Part shown: piece after piece, positions 1 through 8,441 of the stretch
Numbering within the stretch: position 1 is the stretch's first letter
How the letters are laid out: the number at the start of each line of letters is the position of its first letter
Source of the DNA: Mucilaginibacter tundrae
GTDB taxonomy: Bacteria; Bacteroidota; Bacteroidia; Sphingobacteriales; Sphingobacteriaceae
Direction: 5' to 3'
Length of the DNA: 64,000 nucleotides
NCBI RefSeq assembly: GCF_013408825.1
Contig: NZ_JACCBZ010000009.1
Span: forward strand, 62,001-126,000
The notes under the pieces: generated by a model
What the model saw: only the letters and a program-made list of their open reading frames with translations
Told to the model about the DNA's origin: nothing
Databases searched by the model: none
Made by a program: the position numbers and the translations under genes

Positions 1-238
1 TTACCGGGATGGCATTAAATTTAGGATGTGCTTTTATTTGCCTGCATATCTCGCCGCCATTTGCTCCGGCTACACGATAATCCAAAATTACCAGATCAGG
101 TAAAAATTCCTGAATCATCGGCAAAACATCTATGCCGTGTGTAATGCTTTTAACATCAAATTGCTCATAGGCCAAGGTTTCCTGTACAATATCAAGAATA
201 TCCTGATTATCATCCAATACTAAAATACGTTTTAACAT
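1..238 (-). CDS. Response regulator receiver domain, partial (C-terminus outside window)
   Basis: The first 79 residues of a CheY-like receiver domain are visible; the gene runs off the left edge. The start is the ATG at 236-238. The sequence shows the acidic pocket DD (residues 9-10) and the phospho-acceptor D53 in VILDY. The switch Thr/Ser and the Lys lie beyond the edge. The family receives a phosphoryl group from a histidine kinase. Whether an output domain follows, and so whether this is a CheY-like single-domain protein or a transcription factor, cannot be seen. Confidence 0.9.
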   Translation of the reverse strand, partial: MLKRILVLDDNQDILDIVQETLAYEQFDVKSITHGIDVLPMIQEFLPDLVILDYRVAGANGGEICRQIKAHPKFNAIPV

Positions 239-436
239 AGATATTTAAGTGACAACAAACAGTGGTAAAGTTTCTTATTAAGAATGATATTATCCTATAA
301 ATAAATAGTATCAGGTTGATCCATTTGCGCAAAACAAATATAGTATTTTAAATTACATTATTAAACACCTAACAATATTGTGACAATTACATAATAATCA
401 ATTAGTTAACTGATTGAGGCATTTAAATGCCGCTAC

Positions 437-1672
437 TTAAAAAGCTTCGCCAAGGTTTATAAGTACTGCTCCATAGTTTTTACTGAAGCCATAATCTAAA
501 GCAATATTTGTATTTGACTTTTTGTTAAACTTAATCCTAAGGCCTGCACCACCAGCCGGGTGCCAGTATACAAAACGGTTTGTATTTATCTCGCTGGTTG
601 AGTTTATGTTGGTAAAAACAACAAAACCCAGCAGCCCATTGGCGGTAATATCACGGCGGTATTCGGCTTCAAAGTAAAATAAACGCTGCCCGCGGTAACG
701 GCTCTGCTCAATCCCCCGGCCCGATCGTTGGTATGGATCCATACCGATACTGGGCAGATCAAGATAAGGCGTGCCAGGTGTAAGGGAAGTCCAGTAATAA
801 GACCAAAATGCCAATATATTTTTGGGGCCACTATTGGTAATTGATATATACTTACGCAAATCGATATACAGGGATTGCCAATTATTATCGCTACCTAAAG
901 GCACCGAACTATAGCGATATATTAAGTTGGCATAAAAGCCGGGCAAAGGGTTAAAAAGATTATTATCCTTACGCGTATCATACAATAAGTTGAGCGTTGG
1001 GCCTGAGGAAAAAGAGTTTTTATCGGCTATTGTTCCATATTGATAACCCGTATAATTTCTGAAAGCATTAGGATTACTGGGTGTAATATCCAAATCGATA
1101 TAATAATCCAGATCATAACCTATACCGGCATAAAAATCATCATCAATACGCTTAAGTACACTTTGATAAAAGCGGACATACTTATAATCGAGCAAAAAAC
1201 CATCACTTTCGGGTGTATTGCCCTTTAGGCCCCAGGTAGTAACCGGGTATACCAAAAAACGTGTATCGCCCTGTATAATCCAATCGTCGTTTTTTAGCCA
1301 AAGATTAGAATGTATAGGTATGCCATAGCGTCCTGTAAAATTAAAATATGGGGTAAAGCTTATGGTTGATATACTAGTGTTGGCTTTATCACCCAAATAA
1401 AACGCACTGGTTGTTGATGTAATAAGCGCCTTACCGGGGCCTTGTACAACAGAACTGCCTACGGGCAAAAACGAAAAATAAAAACGTTTTTTTTCTTGAC
1501 CTAAGGGTGGGCGGTTTTTGATCTTAAAAACGGAGCGGAAAATATCGATGATATCCAACTGGGGGACGGTATCATTAGTAAACCGGGAGGTATCAATACT
1601 CCGATAGATATTTTGTGCAAACACAAAGCCAGGCATCATACAGAAAAAAAATACGAGTGCCTTTTTTATCAT
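437..1672 (-). CDS. BamA/D15-type outer-membrane beta-barrel protein
   Basis: 411 aa. An N-terminal signal peptide (about residues 1-19, ending FVFA) is followed by a beta-rich protein that ends in Phe, as outer-membrane barrels usually do. The C-terminal third has the GGAGLRIKFN and ALDYGFSKN pattern of the D15/surface-antigen (BamA/TamA) barrel. No POTRA repeats are recognisable before it, so this is a barrel-only relative rather than BamA itself. Stand-alone D15 barrels of this length are common in Bacteroidota and their substrates are mostly unknown. The gene is monocistronic as far as the sequence shows. ATG start at 1672. Confidence 0.8.
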   Translation of the reverse strand: MIKKALVFFFCMMPGFVFAQNIYRSIDTSRFTNDTVPQLDIIDIFRSVFKIKNRPPLGQEKKRFYFSFLPVGSSVVQGPGKALITSTTSAFYLGDKANTSISTISFTPYFNFTGRYGIPIHSNLWLKNDDWIIQGDTRFLVYPVTTWGLKGNTPESDGFLLDYKYVRFYQSVLKRIDDDFYAGIGYDLDYYIDLDITPSNPNAFRNYTGYQYGTIADKNSFSSGPTLNLLYDTRKDNNLFNPLPGFYANLIYRYSSVPLGSDNNWQSLYIDLRKYISITNSGPKNILAFWSYYWTSLTPGTPYLDLPSIGMDPYQRSGRGIEQSRYRGQRLFYFEAEYRRDITANGLLGFVVFTNINSTSEINTNRFVYWHPAGGAGLRIKFNKKSNTNIALDYGFSKNYGAVLINLGEAF

Positions 1673-1759
1673 TATTCATTAAACGCAATTTTGTGTATCA
1701 CAGTTTGTATTGAGTGATATAACTGAGAGAAAAATCAATTATTGTATACTTTTAAATAA

Positions 1760-1791
1760 AAAGGCACATCTTTTAAACAAGATGTGCCTTT
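1760..1791 (-). terminator. Intrinsic terminator after the PepSY-like gene
   Basis: A perfect 13-bp inverted repeat (arms 1760-1772 and 1779-1791, 6-nt loop) lies 19 bp past the stop of the gene at 1811-2290. On the minus strand the stem is followed by a T-rich tract (TTATTT). The stem is only moderately GC-rich. Confidence 0.75.
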
Positions 1792-1810
1792 ATTGATTAA
1801 AAGCTAATTA

Positions 1811-2290
1811 TTAATGCTGATCGGCTTTTACCAAGTGGCCATTATCGTTAAAGAATAGATCCTGTGTTACATTATCTCCGTTACCTTCATAAGAAGTAGT
1901 TCCGCTGTGATTATCTAACTCAACCATATACATGTTATGATACGGAGTTTGCACCTTAGCCAGGTTATCAACATGCCAGCTGGCGTACTTACTGTTTTTT
2001 AAATATACCCGAGCCTGCCATGGCAAAGTGGATAGATGTTTAACATTTCTTTCAGTTTTAACCCAGGTTCCATCTGTCATATAGTATGCTTTGTAATGCC
2101 TTTTGTCCATATTGAACACAGCAATACAGGTATCATTTTTCATTTTCCAGCCCTTTAATTTCGCGGACGGGTATCGGGCCGAAAATGCATTAGATACGGC
2201 CAGCGGTTCTTTATTTTGAGCCATTGAACTATAAGACATAAGCCCCATTACTGATACTAAAACAATTGTTTTTACGATTCGATTTTTCAT
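1811..2290 (-). CDS. Secreted PepSY-like (putative beta-lactamase-inhibitor-like) protein
   Basis: 159 aa. It has a Sec signal peptide (about residues 1-24, ending SSMAQ) and a mature part with the PepSY-like pattern: a start of the AVSNAFSARYPSAK type, then short strands such as YKAYYMTDGTWVKTE. Such periplasmic or secreted proteins are frequent in Bacteroidota; their biochemical role is not established. ATG start at 2290. An intrinsic terminator follows it and no partner gene is linked. The family assignment is from pattern recognition only. Confidence 0.6.
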   Translation of the reverse strand: MKNRIVKTIVLVSVMGLMSYSSMAQNKEPLAVSNAFSARYPSAKLKGWKMKNDTCIAVFNMDKRHYKAYYMTDGTWVKTERNVKHLSTLPWQARVYLKNSKYASWHVDNLAKVQTPYHNMYMVELDNHSGTTSYEGNGDNVTQDLFFNDNGHLVKADQH

Positions 2291-2393
2291 GGCATTTTGA
2301 AGTTTAATAATTAATAATATTTATACATGAAACATGCCAAATACAATATTTTCTATATTATTAAATTGTTACCCACGATTAATTATTAAAGAA

Positions 2394-3710
2394 TTATTTA
2401 ACTACCAAATTAAGCAGTAAAACACCGGCCAAGCCAATAAATGAAACCAGCGATTCCATTACCGACCATGAGCGAAAGGTATCCTTAACGGTTAGGTTAA
2501 AATACTCCTTAAACAGCCAGAAACCAGAATCGTTAACATGGGAAAAAGCTAAACTGCCCGCTCCTATCGACAACACCATCAATTCAGGGTTAACGTGGCC
2601 CTGTAGTACGAGCGCCGATACAATGCCCGCGGCAGTTAGCCCGGCAATAGTTGCTGAACCAATACAAATACGAATTATGGCCGCTATCAGCCATCCTAAA
2701 ATAAGTGGCGACAAGGTATAAGTTTGCAGGGTAGCGGCAATTTGCGCTGTTACCCCGCTATCGGTTAGTACTTGTTTAAAAGCACCCGATCCACCGATGA
2801 TCAATAGTATTAATGCTATATCTTTCAGCGCATCGCCATAAATATCGCCCAATTCCTGCATCGTCTTTTTCTGGGTGATGCCTAATGTGAATGTGGCTAC
2901 CAACAGCGATATGAGCATTACTATAGCGGGATCGCCAATAAAAGATACCGTTTTTAATAATGTGCCTTTGCCATGAATAACAAATGGCAGTAAAGCGGTA
3001 AGCATTAATAATATTACCGGAAGCAGTGATGTGAAAAAGCTTTTGAAACTGCCAGGTAACTTATTTTGTGCAATTTCATCTGCCACGAAAGTTTTAAGTG
3101 GTTGTGACGGTATATTTTTGAGGGTTTGAGCAAACACAGGTCCAGCTAATATAACGGCGGGTATGGCTATCACCAAGCCATAAATTAGCGTTAGCCCCAT
3201 ATTAGCATGAAACATGACCACCAGCGCTGTTGGCGACGGGTGCGGTGGCAGAAATCCATGTGTTACTGACAGGGCTGTGAGCATGGGCAAACCAATGTAT
3301 ACAGCAGGCAATTTATATTTATATACCACTGAAAAGATGAACGGCACCAGTAACACAAAGCCTATCCCGTAAAACAAGGGTATCCCCACAATAAACCCGG
3401 TAACTACCATTGCCCACATGATCCGTTTTTCGCCAACGGCATTTACCATGGTTTCGGTAATTTGTTGGGCTGCCCCGCTAACGGCTATCAGTTTACCTAA
3501 CATGGCGCCGAGGCATATGATGATTGCTAACTGTCCCAATGTATCGCCTAATCCCTTTTGAACCGATGCTACTACTTTATCCATGGGGATGCCTAATAAT
3601 AGCCCCGCCAAAATGGATACGATAAGGAAAGCAACAAAGGGGTTAAGTTTTGCCCAGGTAACCAGTATTACTAACAGAACAAGACAGATTAAGATAGAGA
3701 GTATGGCCAT
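2394..3710 (-). CDS. gntP: Gluconate:H+ symporter, GntP family
   Basis: 438 aa, the usual length of GntP permeases. It is hydrophobic throughout, with about 12-14 membrane segments. Family hallmarks are the N-terminal PFVAFLIVSILAGLLLGIP stretch, the GIPLFYGIGFVLLVPF segment, the HGFLPPHPSPTALVVMFHAN loop and the late HVNDSGFWLFKEYF motif. The family imports gluconate or related sugar acids with protons. No gluconate kinase or dehydratase gene is adjacent, so the actual substrate is open. ATG start at 3710; a palindromic repeat lies just upstream. Confidence 0.9.
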   Translation of the reverse strand: MAILSILICLVLLVILVTWAKLNPFVAFLIVSILAGLLLGIPMDKVVASVQKGLGDTLGQLAIIICLGAMLGKLIAVSGAAQQITETMVNAVGEKRIMWAMVVTGFIVGIPLFYGIGFVLLVPFIFSVVYKYKLPAVYIGLPMLTALSVTHGFLPPHPSPTALVVMFHANMGLTLIYGLVIAIPAVILAGPVFAQTLKNIPSQPLKTFVADEIAQNKLPGSFKSFFTSLLPVILLMLTALLPFVIHGKGTLLKTVSFIGDPAIVMLISLLVATFTLGITQKKTMQELGDIYGDALKDIALILLIIGGSGAFKQVLTDSGVTAQIAATLQTYTLSPLILGWLIAAIIRICIGSATIAGLTAAGIVSALVLQGHVNPELMVLSIGAGSLAFSHVNDSGFWLFKEYFNLTVKDTFRSWSVMESLVSFIGLAGVLLLNLVVK

Positions 3711-3751
3711 TGGTATTTATAAATATTTAATAAGCAAAGTTGTCAAAATAA

Positions 3752-3858
3752 CTTCGGCAAAAGCCCCACCCAACCCTCCCCGGAAGGGAGGGCTTTAATA
3801 AAAACTGAAGCAAAAGTCTCCCCAACCGGGGGAGATTTAGAGGGGGCTTTTGCCGAAG
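3752..3858. repeat. Composite palindromic intergenic element
   Basis: A 107-bp element is bounded by perfect 16-bp inverted repeats (3752-3767 and 3843-3858). Inside are two smaller GC-rich hairpins: CCCTCCC/GGGAGGG around 3774-3793 and TCTCCCC/GGGGGAGA around 3817-3835. It sits between gntP (minus) and the VOC gene (plus). I recall closely similar C/G-run palindromes as dispersed intergenic repeats in Bacteroidota. Only this copy is in the window, so copy number cannot be shown here. Confidence 0.7.
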
Positions 3859-3949
3859 CTTACTCATCACCCACCTAAAGTAATAACAATTGTTGATTTT
3901 GAGCTTTTTGAGCCCTACTATTTTATGGTGATTATTTTTAAATTGCATT

Positions 3950-4474
3950 ATGAAAAAACAGGAAAACAATTCGCGGCGCAACTTTATCAGGAAATCAGTT
4001 TCGGGTGCAATAGTTTTCGGTGTCGGGTTAAGTATACCTGATGTTTTCGGGTTACCTCAACAATCAAAAAAAATAAATATGAGCGATCAACAAAACTCTA
4101 AACCAAAAGTAACAGGTATCGGTGGCGTTTTTTTTAAAAGCGATGACCCGAAAGCAATGCGGGAATGGTACGCCAAAAATCTGGGTGTACCCGCGACTGA
4201 TTACGGCGCCACATTTGACTGGCTGGAAAAGGACGATCCTAAAAAAGAAGGATCGACCACCTGGAGCCCTTTTAAACAGGACACCAAATATTTTGAGCCA
4301 TCGAAAAATGACTTTATGATCAATTACCGGGTAGAAGATATTGAGGGATTGGTGACAGAGCTGAAAGCCAACGGGGTAACCATTGTAGATGCAATTGAAG
4401 ACTCGCCCTACGGCAAATTTGTACATATACTAGATTTAGAAGGAAACAAAGTTGAATTGTGGGAGCCTAAATAA
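3950..4474 (+). CDS. VOC/glyoxalase-fold protein with twin-arginine signal
   Basis: 174 aa. Residues 8-13 (SRRNFI) followed by a hydrophobic stretch (GAIVFGVGLSIP) form a Tat signal peptide. From about residue 50 a single VOC (glyoxalase/bleomycin-resistance) domain follows: GIGGVFFKSDDPKAMREWYA at the start, then DFMINYRVEDI, and ILDLEGNKVELWEP at the end, which carries the last acidic metal ligand. The reaction is not predictable from the fold. An in-frame ATG at 4079 (residue 44) gives MSDQQN..., which would encode the bare cytosolic domain that most relatives have. I annotate the long form because the Tat motif is complete. Confidence 0.8.
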   Translation: MKKQENNSRRNFIRKSVSGAIVFGVGLSIPDVFGLPQQSKKINMSDQQNSKPKVTGIGGVFFKSDDPKAMREWYAKNLGVPATDYGATFDWLEKDDPKKEGSTTWSPFKQDTKYFEPSKNDFMINYRVEDIEGLVTELKANGVTIVDAIEDSPYGKFVHILDLEGNKVELWEPK

Positions 4475-4499
4475 GCTCCATTCTATCAAACTACATTGT

Positions 4500-4507
4500 T
4501 ACCTTTG
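4500..4507 (+). promoter_or_regulatory. -7 promoter element TAnnTTTG for the Bcr-type exporter
   Basis: TACCTTTG matches the Bacteroidota primary-sigma -7 consensus exactly. It lies 20 bp before the ATG at 4527, in the gap after the VOC gene. No convincing -33 TTTG is seen. Confidence 0.4.
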
Positions 4508-4526
4508 CCGCAGCTATCTATTATAT

Positions 4527-5753
4527 ATGACCCGTAAACGTTATTTTTTTCTTATCTTGATACTGGGTCTGTTGACCGCGCTGAGTCCTTTTAGTATTGA
4601 TATGTATCTGCCGGGTTTTCCTGCCATTGCCAAAGCCCTGCATACTACTACCGCCGAGGTTGCCCGTTCGCTATCCAGCTTTTTTATCGGGTTGGCTTTT
4701 GGGCAATTGCTTTATGGCCCGTTGATGGACCGTTTTGGGCGCAAAAAGCCATTATACTTTGGCCTGGCATTATATATTGTTGTTTCTGTGGGATGCTTCT
4801 CTGCCACCTCTATCAACACCCTTATCATGCTGCGCTTTATGCAGGCGATAGGGGCCTGCGCGGCGGGTGTAGCGGCAATGGCTATGGTACGTGATATCTT
4901 CCCGGTGAAGGACAATGCTAAAGTTTTTGCTTTGCTGGTATTGGTGCTTGGCGCATCACCTATGATAGCACCAACCGTAGGCAGTTATCTTACCGCGGCT
5001 TTTGGCTGGCAGTCGGTTTTTATTATGCTACTGAGCATTGCAGCACTGATACTTATCGCGGTGATATTCGCTTTGCCCGAGAGTTACAAAGCCGATACCT
5101 CCTATTCTTTAAAACCACTACCCATAATTAAGAGTTTTTTATCAGTATTAACCGTACCACAGTTTTATACCTATGCCATAACATCATCACTTGCATTCGC
5201 AGGATTGTTTGCCTACGTTGCAGGATCGCCGGCTGTATTTATGGAGTATTTCCATGTAAACGGTAAGGTTTACGGCTGGATCTTCGCTTTTCTCTCTATC
5301 GCCTTCATTGGCTCCAGCCAATTGAATAATGTGCTGCTAAAATACTTTCGCAGTGAACGTATTGTTATAGTTGCTTTGATAGGGCAAGCTATAGTGGCCG
5401 TTTTCTATTTGATAGAATCTTATAACGGTTGGTTTGGGCTGAGCGGAACGCTTGCTATGATATTTTTGATCCTGTGCGGCGTAGGTATTATTAATCCTAA
5501 TGCTTCGGCATTGTCATTAGCGCCTTTCTCTAAAAACGCGGGAACAGCGTCATCACTGATGGGTGCCATGCAGTTAGGCATAGGCGCGTTCGCTACCTAT
5601 TCTGTAAGTTTGTTTACCACCATTTCGCCATTTTCAATGGCGGTAATTATTTCTATATCGTCAGTTATAGCTTTATGCATTTTACTTATCGGCAGGTGCT
5701 TTATTGTGGAGGAAATTGAGCCGGATAAAACGACTATGCCGGTGGGGCATTAA
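4527..5753 (+). CDS. MFS multidrug exporter, Bcr/CflA family
   Basis: 408 aa with 12 membrane segments. It starts with the Bcr/CflA signature: LSPFSIDMYLPGFPAIA in TM1, then GQLLYGPLMDRFGRKKPL (MFS motif A) and LGASPMIAPTVGSYL. Family members expel drugs such as bicyclomycin, chloramphenicol or sulfonamides by proton antiport; the real substrate is unknown. I choose the ATG at 4527. An in-frame upstream ATG at 4452 would overlap the VOC gene and add a non-hydrophobic tail absent from the family. It ends 2 bp from a convergent lipoprotein gene. Confidence 0.85.
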   Translation: MTRKRYFFLILILGLLTALSPFSIDMYLPGFPAIAKALHTTTAEVARSLSSFFIGLAFGQLLYGPLMDRFGRKKPLYFGLALYIVVSVGCFSATSINTLIMLRFMQAIGACAAGVAAMAMVRDIFPVKDNAKVFALLVLVLGASPMIAPTVGSYLTAAFGWQSVFIMLLSIAALILIAVIFALPESYKADTSYSLKPLPIIKSFLSVLTVPQFYTYAITSSLAFAGLFAYVAGSPAVFMEYFHVNGKVYGWIFAFLSIAFIGSSQLNNVLLKYFRSERIVIVALIGQAIVAVFYLIESYNGWFGLSGTLAMIFLILCGVGIINPNASALSLAPFSKNAGTASSLMGAMQLGIGAFATYSVSLFTTISPFSMAVIISISSVIALCILLIGRCFIVEEIEPDKTTMPVGH

Positions 5754-5755
5754 GA

Positions 5756-6148
5756 TTATTCCTTAACAGCCGTAACCCTAGTCCCCTGTTCGCCAAGCGT
5801 TTCAAACACTAAATTTTTGCCATCGATCTTTGAGATATAGAAAGGGAATGTCCTTGTAGAACCATCAGGTAGCTTTTCTGTATAACTGATGTTATTGCCT
5901 TCCATATGGAACATACCATGTGATAACACCTTACCACCCCAAATAATGATCAAACTATCGCTTTTGGTGAATTTGATATAAGGCGCTTGCACCTGCAGCT
6001 CATCTTGCGGTACACTACTTGGCGGGGTTTCATTTGGATTTTCAACCTTTAAATACTTCCAGGTACCGTAAAGATCAGCAGATTTAATGGCAGGTTTGCA
6101 GGATTGGACCAGGAGTAGAAAAGCAACAAAAGGCAATATATATTTCAT
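5756..6148 (-). CDS. Small lipoprotein, lipocalin-like fold suspected
   Basis: 130 aa. A signal peptide ends in a lipobox (LLLVQSC, Cys at residue 17), so this should be a lipoprotein. The mature part begins with LYGTWKYLKVEN and continues as alternating strands with FTKSDSLIIIWGG and ISYTEKLPDG. This pattern is seen in small Bacteroidota lipoproteins with lipocalin-like domains (DUF4488/DUF5004 type). I cannot name a ligand or function. It is convergent with the exporter gene. Confidence 0.65.
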   Translation of the reverse strand: MKYILPFVAFLLLVQSCKPAIKSADLYGTWKYLKVENPNETPPSSVPQDELQVQAPYIKFTKSDSLIIIWGGKVLSHGMFHMEGNNISYTEKLPDGSTRTFPFYISKIDGKNLVFETLGEQGTRVTAVKE

Positions 6149-6187
6149 CGCGGATAAGAATAATTGCCTAAATTAATAAGAAAACCA

Positions 6188-6343
6188 TTATAAATGCCTA
6201 CCGGTGGCTTTCCTGGTTTTATCCTCAGCCTTTTTCACCTCATCTTTTTCGCTGATGGGTGGTTCGGTTTTTAACTTAGTAGTATCTGGTTTTACGCCTT
6301 GTTTTGCATCGCCTTCTTTATTGGGAGTTTCCTTATGTTTCAT
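6188..6343 (-). CDS. Small Lys/Glu-rich hypothetical protein
   Basis: 51 aa from the ATG at 6341-6343 (MKHKETPNKEG...). It is highly charged, without hydrophobic core, Cys or membrane segment, and likely disordered. A longer reading from 6412 adds 23 residues of unrelated character. It sits in the same orientation upstream of the lipoprotein gene. No family is recognised; it may be a small basic cytosolic protein or not a gene. Confidence 0.35.
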   Translation of the reverse strand: MKHKETPNKEGDAKQGVKPDTTKLKTEPPISEKDEVKKAEDKTRKATGRHL

Positions 6344-6597
6344 AACTGTAGGTTTAGTAAGTAAACATGTTACAGTTATAATAGTTTGTTCCAGTTTTAT
6401 GATATCCACCATAATTTTTGAAACAAAAAGCTCATATTTCGACCAAAAACAACATGAATTTGATCAAAAAAGAGTAAAAAATGGCAATTTTTTGGTGATT
6501 TTTAGACCAAAAAGCAAGTTTTTAGGGCAAAAATCGAGGTGATTTAACTCCTAAAATCAGCGTTTTTAGTACTTTTAAGGGCGTTTTTGGCCGCAAA

Positions 6598-6624
6598 GTG
6601 TACCATTTGTACCAGGTGTACCAT
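6598..6624. repeat. Three tandem 9-bp repeats
   Basis: Three adjacent 9-mers, GTGTACCAT, TTGTACCAG and GTGTACCAT, lie 29 bp beyond the mlaD stop. A nearby TGGTAC (from 6633) is the inverted form of the GTACCA core. The stretch 6413-6597 before it is AT-rich, with repeated (G)ACCAAAAA and TTTTTAG(G) strings, and has no convincing gene. Confidence 0.55.
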
Positions 6625-6652
6625 ATGTTTCGTGGTACAGTACGGTTAACAA

Positions 6653-7648
6653 TTACTGTTTACCGGCGTTCTTTAAACTATCGGCCTTTGCTTTTGCGCG
6701 TTCTTTAAAAAAGTGTTTCAACAAGAAATTATGCTGGGCAGCTTCAAGGTCATCATTCAGCTTAACTGTACCTTGTTGCAGGTTATTAATGCTGGTTTGT
6801 ACTTTAGCCGCGCTGGCTTTATCGTTAAGTAATATACCTAATACGTTATCGGTGCTGTTAAGTTTATTACTGGCCTTATTTAAGTTTTGGGTCAATATGT
6901 TCGCATTATCGGCAGCAGCTTTTAGCTGGGCCACCGCACCTTGTATTTTGTTAAAGGTAACAGTGTCAGTAAATAGCTTATCAGCAAAACCGCCTTTAGT
7001 GCTTAGCTTGTTGCTAAATTTATTAAGGTTATTAGCCATAACTGCCGCGCTTTGTGTAGCAATTTGTAAGTTATGCATTGATTGTTTTAACTGCACGCCC
7101 ATCATGCTATCTGCTAAAAGCGTGCCTACTGTTCCTTTTCCTTGTAATATCTTGTGACTCAGTAATTTAAAATCGCTGGTTATGGCTAACAGGTTCTCGT
7201 TATTTTGCTGAACTACTTTGATGATATCATCGGTAGATACAATTTTCGCCGATTGCAATATATCACCTTCACGAATAATGGGCGCTTGCGGGCTGCCGCC
7301 ATCAATAACGATGATCTTATTGCCGATCAATCCATCGGAACCAATGTGTACCTGCGCGTTATCATGGATGTATTGGCGTGAATTTTCATCGACACTCATT
7401 TTAACATCAACTTGTGACGGGCCGGTAAAATGTATATCGCTTATGGTACCCACCTTTACGCCGGAGAACCAAACGTTATTGCCTTTTTTTAAGCCGGCAA
7501 CATCATCAAATACGGCGCTGATATGTACGCTTTTTGAAAAACTTTTTGACTGACCGCCCAAAGTAAATACGCCTAGGATGAATACAATTAACCCAATGGC
7601 TAAAAATAATCCGACTATCACCGCGCGCCTGTTTTCTCTTAAATCCAT
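6653..7648 (-). CDS. mlaD: MlaD/MCE-domain lipid transport protein
   Basis: 331 aa. One N-terminal transmembrane helix (about residues 9-30) is followed by a single MCE domain (about 40-118: VHISAVFDDVAGLKKGNNVW ... VGTISDIHF). A long helical tail rich in Asn, Gln and Ala follows. MCE proteins form hexameric rings that hand phospholipids across the periplasm to or from an ABC transporter. It is the last gene of mlaE-mlaF-mlaD, 17 bp after mlaF. The tail is longer than in E. coli MlaD, which is usual for Bacteroidota. ATG start at 7648. Confidence 0.9.
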   Translation of the reverse strand: MDLRENRRAVIVGLFLAIGLIVFILGVFTLGGQSKSFSKSVHISAVFDDVAGLKKGNNVWFSGVKVGTISDIHFTGPSQVDVKMSVDENSRQYIHDNAQVHIGSDGLIGNKIIVIDGGSPQAPIIREGDILQSAKIVSTDDIIKVVQQNNENLLAITSDFKLLSHKILQGKGTVGTLLADSMMGVQLKQSMHNLQIATQSAAVMANNLNKFSNKLSTKGGFADKLFTDTVTFNKIQGAVAQLKAAADNANILTQNLNKASNKLNSTDNVLGILLNDKASAAKVQTSINNLQQGTVKLNDDLEAAQHNFLLKHFFKERAKAKADSLKNAGKQ

Positions 7649-7665
7649 AATATTATGGTAAATAT

Positions 7666-8439
7666 CTATTTTATAAAATTGTAATCAAAAAATGGTTTTA
7701 TCCGGGCATTATCCGTATCAAAAACGTGTTCAAAAGAACCTTCCCGTTGAAATTTTCCGTCAAGTAACATAGCAATCCTATCGCCGGTTTGTTTGGCACA
7801 GGTTAAATCGTGTGTAATGATGATAGATGATGTTTTATATCGCTCCTGCACCTCATTAATAAGCTCATTTATCTCTATGCATGTAATAGGATCAAGGCCG
7901 GCTGTTGGTTCATCATACAACATTATTTCAGGGTTCAATATCAACGTACGTGCAATACCAATCCGCTTACGTTGCCCGCCCGAAAGTTCCGATGGCATTT
8001 GGTTGATGGTTTGAGATAAGCTTACTGCCTCTAAAACCCGCTCAACCGCTGTGTCAATCTCTTTGCGTCCAATCCCCCGGCGGTTTCGCACTAAAGGAAA
8101 CTCAAGGTTTTTACGCACCGTCATACTATCATACAAAGCGCTGTTTTGAAACGAAAATCCTATCCTTATGCGCAGTGCCTGCAGTTGCTTAGTTGTTAGT
8201 TGATCAATATCCTGTCCTAATACCTCAACTGTACCTGCATCAGCTTTTAATAAACCCGATATTACCTTTATAAGCACCGATTTTCCTGTACCTGAGCGAC
8301 CCAGCACCACAAGGTTTTCGCCCTGGAATAATTCCAGGTTAACACCACGCAATACCTCATAATCGCCAAAGGCTTTTTTAAGTCCATGAACACGTATTAC
8401 GGCGTTGTTGTGATCTATAGGTGCTTTCTGCTTTTCCAT
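7666..8439 (-). CDS. mlaF: MlaF-type ABC transporter ATP-binding protein
   Basis: 257 aa from the ATG at 8437-8439. A TTG 15 bases upstream would overlap mlaE and is less likely. It has all ABC ATPase motifs: Walker A GRSGTGKS (47-54), signature LSGGQ (152-156), Walker B IMLYDEPTAG (D176) and a switch His in IIITHD. It powers lipid transport together with the MlaE permease and the MlaD ring at the inner membrane. The start lies 2 bp after the mlaE stop, so the genes are translationally close. Confidence 0.92.
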   Translation of the reverse strand: MEKQKAPIDHNNAVIRVHGLKKAFGDYEVLRGVNLELFQGENLVVLGRSGTGKSVLIKVISGLLKADAGTVEVLGQDIDQLTTKQLQALRIRIGFSFQNSALYDSMTVRKNLEFPLVRNRRGIGRKEIDTAVERVLEAVSLSQTINQMPSELSGGQRKRIGIARTLILNPEIMLYDEPTAGLDPITCIEINELINEVQERYKTSSIIITHDLTCAKQTGDRIAMLLDGKFQREGSFEHVFDTDNARIKPFFDYNFIK

Positions 8440-8441
8440 GT

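Noticed and set aside
4452..4526. Longer N-terminus for the Bcr-type exporter
   Set aside because: It would overlap the VOC gene and add 25 polar and Cys-rich residues before TM1; the ATG at 4527 gives the family start and has a promoter element before it.
6204..6542. Open frame of 112 codons on the plus strand across the gap after the small Lys-rich gene
   Set aside because: It runs through repeated AT-rich intergenic sequence and its C-terminal half merely reads the ACCAAAAA-type strings; no gene-like features.
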